Positions 60,561 to 64,000 of a stretch of 64,000 bases of DNA are shown here, one piece after another; position 1 is the first letter of the stretch; every line of letters starts with the position of its first letter. The position numbers and the translations under genes are program-made. This stretch comes from Brugia malayi. Its lineage: Eukaryota > Nematoda > Chromadorea > Rhabditida > Onchocercidae. The stretch lies in assembly GCF_000002995.4 (NCBI RefSeq), contig NW_025062476.1:11716501-11780500 (forward strand). Reading direction: 5' to 3'. A model generated the notes under the pieces. The model did no database searches. It had not been told where the DNA came from and worked only from the letters and a program-made list of their open reading frames with translations.

Positions 60561-63500
60561 CTTTCCATTATTAATACTAATTAATTTCGACAGGTTGCTC
60601 ATTTCTTTTTTTTTTTTTTTTTTTTTTGTTTTTTCATTTTGAGATTTATTTTTAGTTAACTAATCAAAAAATTGAAAAAAAAAAAAATAGAAAGGTACTG
60701 GTAAAAAAAAGATAAAAAAGGCTTTAGGATCAAAAATTTAAGTACAACAAAAAAAAAGACAAAATTTTGTTAAAAAATTGAATTTTTCATTCCAGGTGTA
60801 CTAAAATTATATGAAATTATCATTAAATTCATTTCATTAATAAAATATTAATAAATATTTTCAAAATTTGCGCAAATAATACAATTCCATGCATTCTTCC
60901 AAATTTATAAATGCCATTCTGAAATTATATAAATTCTTTCCAAACAAAAAAAAAAAAAAATCAAAAATGATAATTATTAAATATTATTTATTTCATTAAA
61001 TTCACGCACGTTTCACGCATTTTTCACGTATGAAATAAAATGTTAAAACATATATTAGTTTAGAAAAGTATTAATAATTAAATAAACGTTTAGACTAAAT
61101 AGCACAGATAGAATTATATTTCAAAAATTAATTTTCATATAGTAGACAAAAAAAAAAAAAAAAGTTAAATAAATTATTTATAAAATTTGAAAAAATTTCA
61201 TTGCAATTTTTCAATTAATGTTCCCAATTATTAATTAATTTAATTATCAACCCTTAAATTAGTCAATGATTAATACTATCATATATATATATATATATTT
61301 GTTTAATTCAATTCAATTATAGTAGTTGTAAAATTAAACAATCTAATAACCAATTAAAATTATAATTACAAATTTACAAAAAAAAAAAAGGAAAGAAATT
61401 TTAGTTTTACAAGTAAGAAGAAAAAAACAAATTTTGATGATAACATAACATAAATTTGATTTAAATAATAATATAGTATATAATTATAAAAAATGATCAC
61501 TTCCATATCCTTAAAAATAAATTCAAATCGTTAGTAAATAAATAATATTTATTTTACTAAAAATCTAATATTTCTTTTCATTTCAATCCGAAAAAAAAAA
61601 ACGATGTTCAAATAAATTAAATTAACATTTATCTCAAATTTCATTCTTCTCATTTTTCATATTATTTTAAATTCAATAATTTTTGATAGGAAAAAAAAAA
61701 GAATAAAATTTAAGTATGAGATTGTTCACTATTTCAAAATGTTTATTTATTAATTTATTTTTTGAAATGAAATTTTAAACTTATCACAATCATAACACAT
61801 ATATTATAAGTTGAAATTAATTATCTAAAATAATTTTAAATCATAAATTTTAATAAATCCATTGTTCTCAAATGATAAAAAAAAAAAATTCAAAATGGGT
61901 AAAAATCTAATTAAAAAAAAAAGCAAACGATTGATTTTTGCATTTATTATAAAAAGCAAACTTTTTTTTCTTTTTTTATTGCAAATATTATAAAAATATT
62001 TTACAAATTAAAAAATTATAAATTATATATTAGAAAAAAAAAAAAAAACGAAAAAGTAAATTGCAAATTTAAACTATTTTTGCTCTTTTCCTTCTCATAT
62101 CTTATCAGTAATCATATCAGTAATTCTATAGTAGTACTACAGTATGCAACCAAATGTTTAATAAAAAAAGTAAATAACTGATAAACTAATAAAAGAAGGG
62201 AGAGAGAGAGATAGAGAGAGAGTATAACTAATAAATGAAATATTTAAGGGATTACAGTAATTTTGCATAATAAATTCAGACAACAAATCAAAAAAGTTTA
62301 ATCTTCCAAATACAGTAACAATATAAATATTTCCGAACTAATAATTATTGAAATTAAAAAAAAAAAGTTTTCAGTTGTTAAAATTGGGTAAACCATTTCT
62401 GAATTATTATTAAGAAAATTATACATATATAAACAATTAATTAAAATTATCATTTCTTTTATTTAAAATATTATTTCAAAAATATGATAAATTATATTGA
62501 AAAATCAAATGCTATTTATAATACTGTTAACATTTCAGAAAAAAAAAATATTTTGCTAATTAAATTCAAATTCTGAATTTTAATTTTGCTCTATGATTAA
62601 TTGTTTTAAGAAATTAATTGAAGGAATAATTTCATCGTTTTGTAATTTTTTTTTTTTTTTTGTTTTTAAAAATTTTGTTGCCAAAAAGAAGAAAGTATTG
62701 AAACAAAATAATTGATTTACCCATAGCGAAATGCTTTCATTCCATAATCAAAAATTCATTTTTTATTTTAAAATGCTATCATTTTACTTTTAACTTTTAT
62801 TTATTTTTCTAATTTTAACAAAATAAAATAATTTAAATAATCAAAAATTTGTTTCCAAGAAAAAATGAAAAATCGTTTCTTATTTTTTTAATTGATAAAA
62901 GTATTATTTTATAACAAAAATATATGAAAATATTAGAATTTTTCTCAAATAGATGTTTATAAATAAGCACTTCATATAAAATTAACGAACAGGAAAGAAC
63001 AGAAAAGAAAAAAGAAGAAGAAAGGTCAAAGGACAAGAAAAAAGGTTAAAAAACAGAAAAACAAAAAGAAAAAGGGCTTTGATTATTTAAAATGTTTTGA
63101 AAATATTGTTGTTAAATTTAATAATTGAAATAAAAGATAAAAGAAAATTGCGAAAAAAAAAAAAAAAAAAACTAAAAAATATCATTTAAAAGTAGTATTT
63201 CCTTCCAATTTTTTATTGAACGAATGGTTTGTATAGAAAAAAAAAAAAATTCAAAAATTATAAATTTATTTTATTTTCAATTATTATCATTTTTTTTTTT
63301 TTCACTAAAACTAGTAAAAAGATATTAATGAACTTTTTAAATAAATTATAAATTTTGTGAATTTTTATTATTAATTAATTGTTTGAATGAATTTTTAATG
63401 CTAACATATTACTAAAATATTTAAATTTGGGATAAATTATTACAGCGTAGAAAAGTGCAAAAGGAAAAAAAAAAAAATGATAATATTTCATATTTGACAT

Positions 63501-64000
63501 AAAATTAAAGTCCTTCGAAATAGAAATGTGTAATTTAAATTAAAATCCTCTGAAATAGAATTGTGTAATTTTTTTTTTTACAAATTTGAAATATATTTCA
63601 ATTTATTACTCGTATGCACAATTAATCATAATAATAACAACAGATAGCAATATTTTATTGATTATAAATTCTTAAAATATTATCTTCTGCATTGAAATGA
63701 TTATTTTCAAATTTTTCTTTTATATTGAATGCATTTTTAGCTATAATTATTTTAAAAAGTAAAAATAAATAAATTTAAATAATTTAATTAGAGCCATACT
63801 AATTTAATTTTTTTTTTTTTTAAAAAAAAAGCATTTTTATTATCTATTATATCATATGGTAGTATTCACTGACCTTTAATTTATTTAATAATTAAAGTTC
63901 TCTGAAATGGAATAATAATTTATTTAATAAAAAATTAAAATGATATAAATGCTTCATTACATATTGCAGTAATGAAATTAATGAAATTGAAATTAATGAT
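60554..64000 (-). other. 5' flank of perlecan
   Basis: About 3.4 kb upstream of the start codon, AT-rich, with (GA)n at 62198-62222, an (AT)n tract near 61281-61298 and a CACG triplet element at 61001-61030. No exon, TATA-type promoter or RNA gene could be supported. The 62833-63036 minus frame is Phe/Ser-rich junk. Confidence 0.6.
62198..62222 (+). repeat. (GA)n microsatellite
   Basis: GAGAGAGAGATAGAGAGAGAG tract in the 5' flank. Confidence 0.85.

Noticed and set aside
62833..63036. Candidate upstream signal-peptide exon for perlecan
   Set aside because: Phe/Ser/Ile-rich frame from AT-rich DNA with no suitable donor. The exon at 60435-60549 has a better signal peptide, a consensus donor and the correct phase.
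1..64000. tRNA, rRNA, microRNA or transposon genes
   Set aside because: I looked for tRNA-like arms, long terminal or inverted repeats and transposase or reverse transcriptase motifs, and saw none. A computed covariance-model and repeat-library search would be needed to be certain.

Overview
This window is strongly AT-rich eukaryotic DNA, full of A and T homopolymers and dinucleotide and trinucleotide microsatellites. It is dominated by one large multi-exon gene on the minus strand: the basement-membrane heparan sulfate proteoglycan perlecan, in its nematode form (UNC-52). Three things point to a nematode. The module order is that of UNC-52: signal peptide, Ig, three LDLa, Ig, laminin-EGF and laminin-IV modules, a long Ig array, then LG and EGF modules. 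There are UNC-52-like alternative early stops after domain III and after domain IV. An AG acceptor lies two bases before the start codon. The species cannot be named from sequence alone; the base composition and long introns would fit a spirurid or filarial-type worm (inference).

I assembled 55 coding exons by hand, from an ATG at 60549 to a TAA at 6466. Every junction keeps frame and the summed length is 10,368 nt, or 3,455 residues, close to the size known for the long C. elegans protein. Reading right to left: 60.5 kb signal peptide; 58.7 kb first Ig; 55.0-54.2 kb three LDL-receptor class A modules; 53.1-51.2 kb second Ig; 51.2-40.8 kb domain III (laminin-type EGF repeats and two laminin IV modules); 38.3-21.1 kb domain IV (about fifteen Ig modules); 17.3-6.5 kb domain V (a last Ig, then LG1, two EGF, LG2, a Thr-rich linker, one EGF, LG3).

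Two exons can read through a splice donor into a stop codon, each followed at once by AATAAA: one at 40782 (domains I-III, about 1,144 residues) and one at 21099 (domains I-IV, about 2,635 residues). These match the short and medium UNC-52 isoforms. Both read-through tails are very rich in Arg and Lys. Seven consecutive Ig exons (36.5-29.5 kb) all start and end in phase 1, so each can be skipped without breaking frame.

The introns carry many tandem arrays (28, 34, about 40, 44, 88 and 146 bp units). Two of them, at 11.1-11.5 kb and 60.3-60.43 kb, have copied the splice donor of the exon they adjoin. A degraded copy of part of an LG2 exon lies in the next intron.

At the extreme left, about 5.7 kb past the perlecan stop, the first two exons of another minus-strand gene are visible. 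It encodes an unrecognised protein with a signal peptide. I found no RNA gene, transposon or plus-strand gene. No previously undescribed system is evident; the most unusual signals are the basic alternative tails and the donor-copying repeat arrays.
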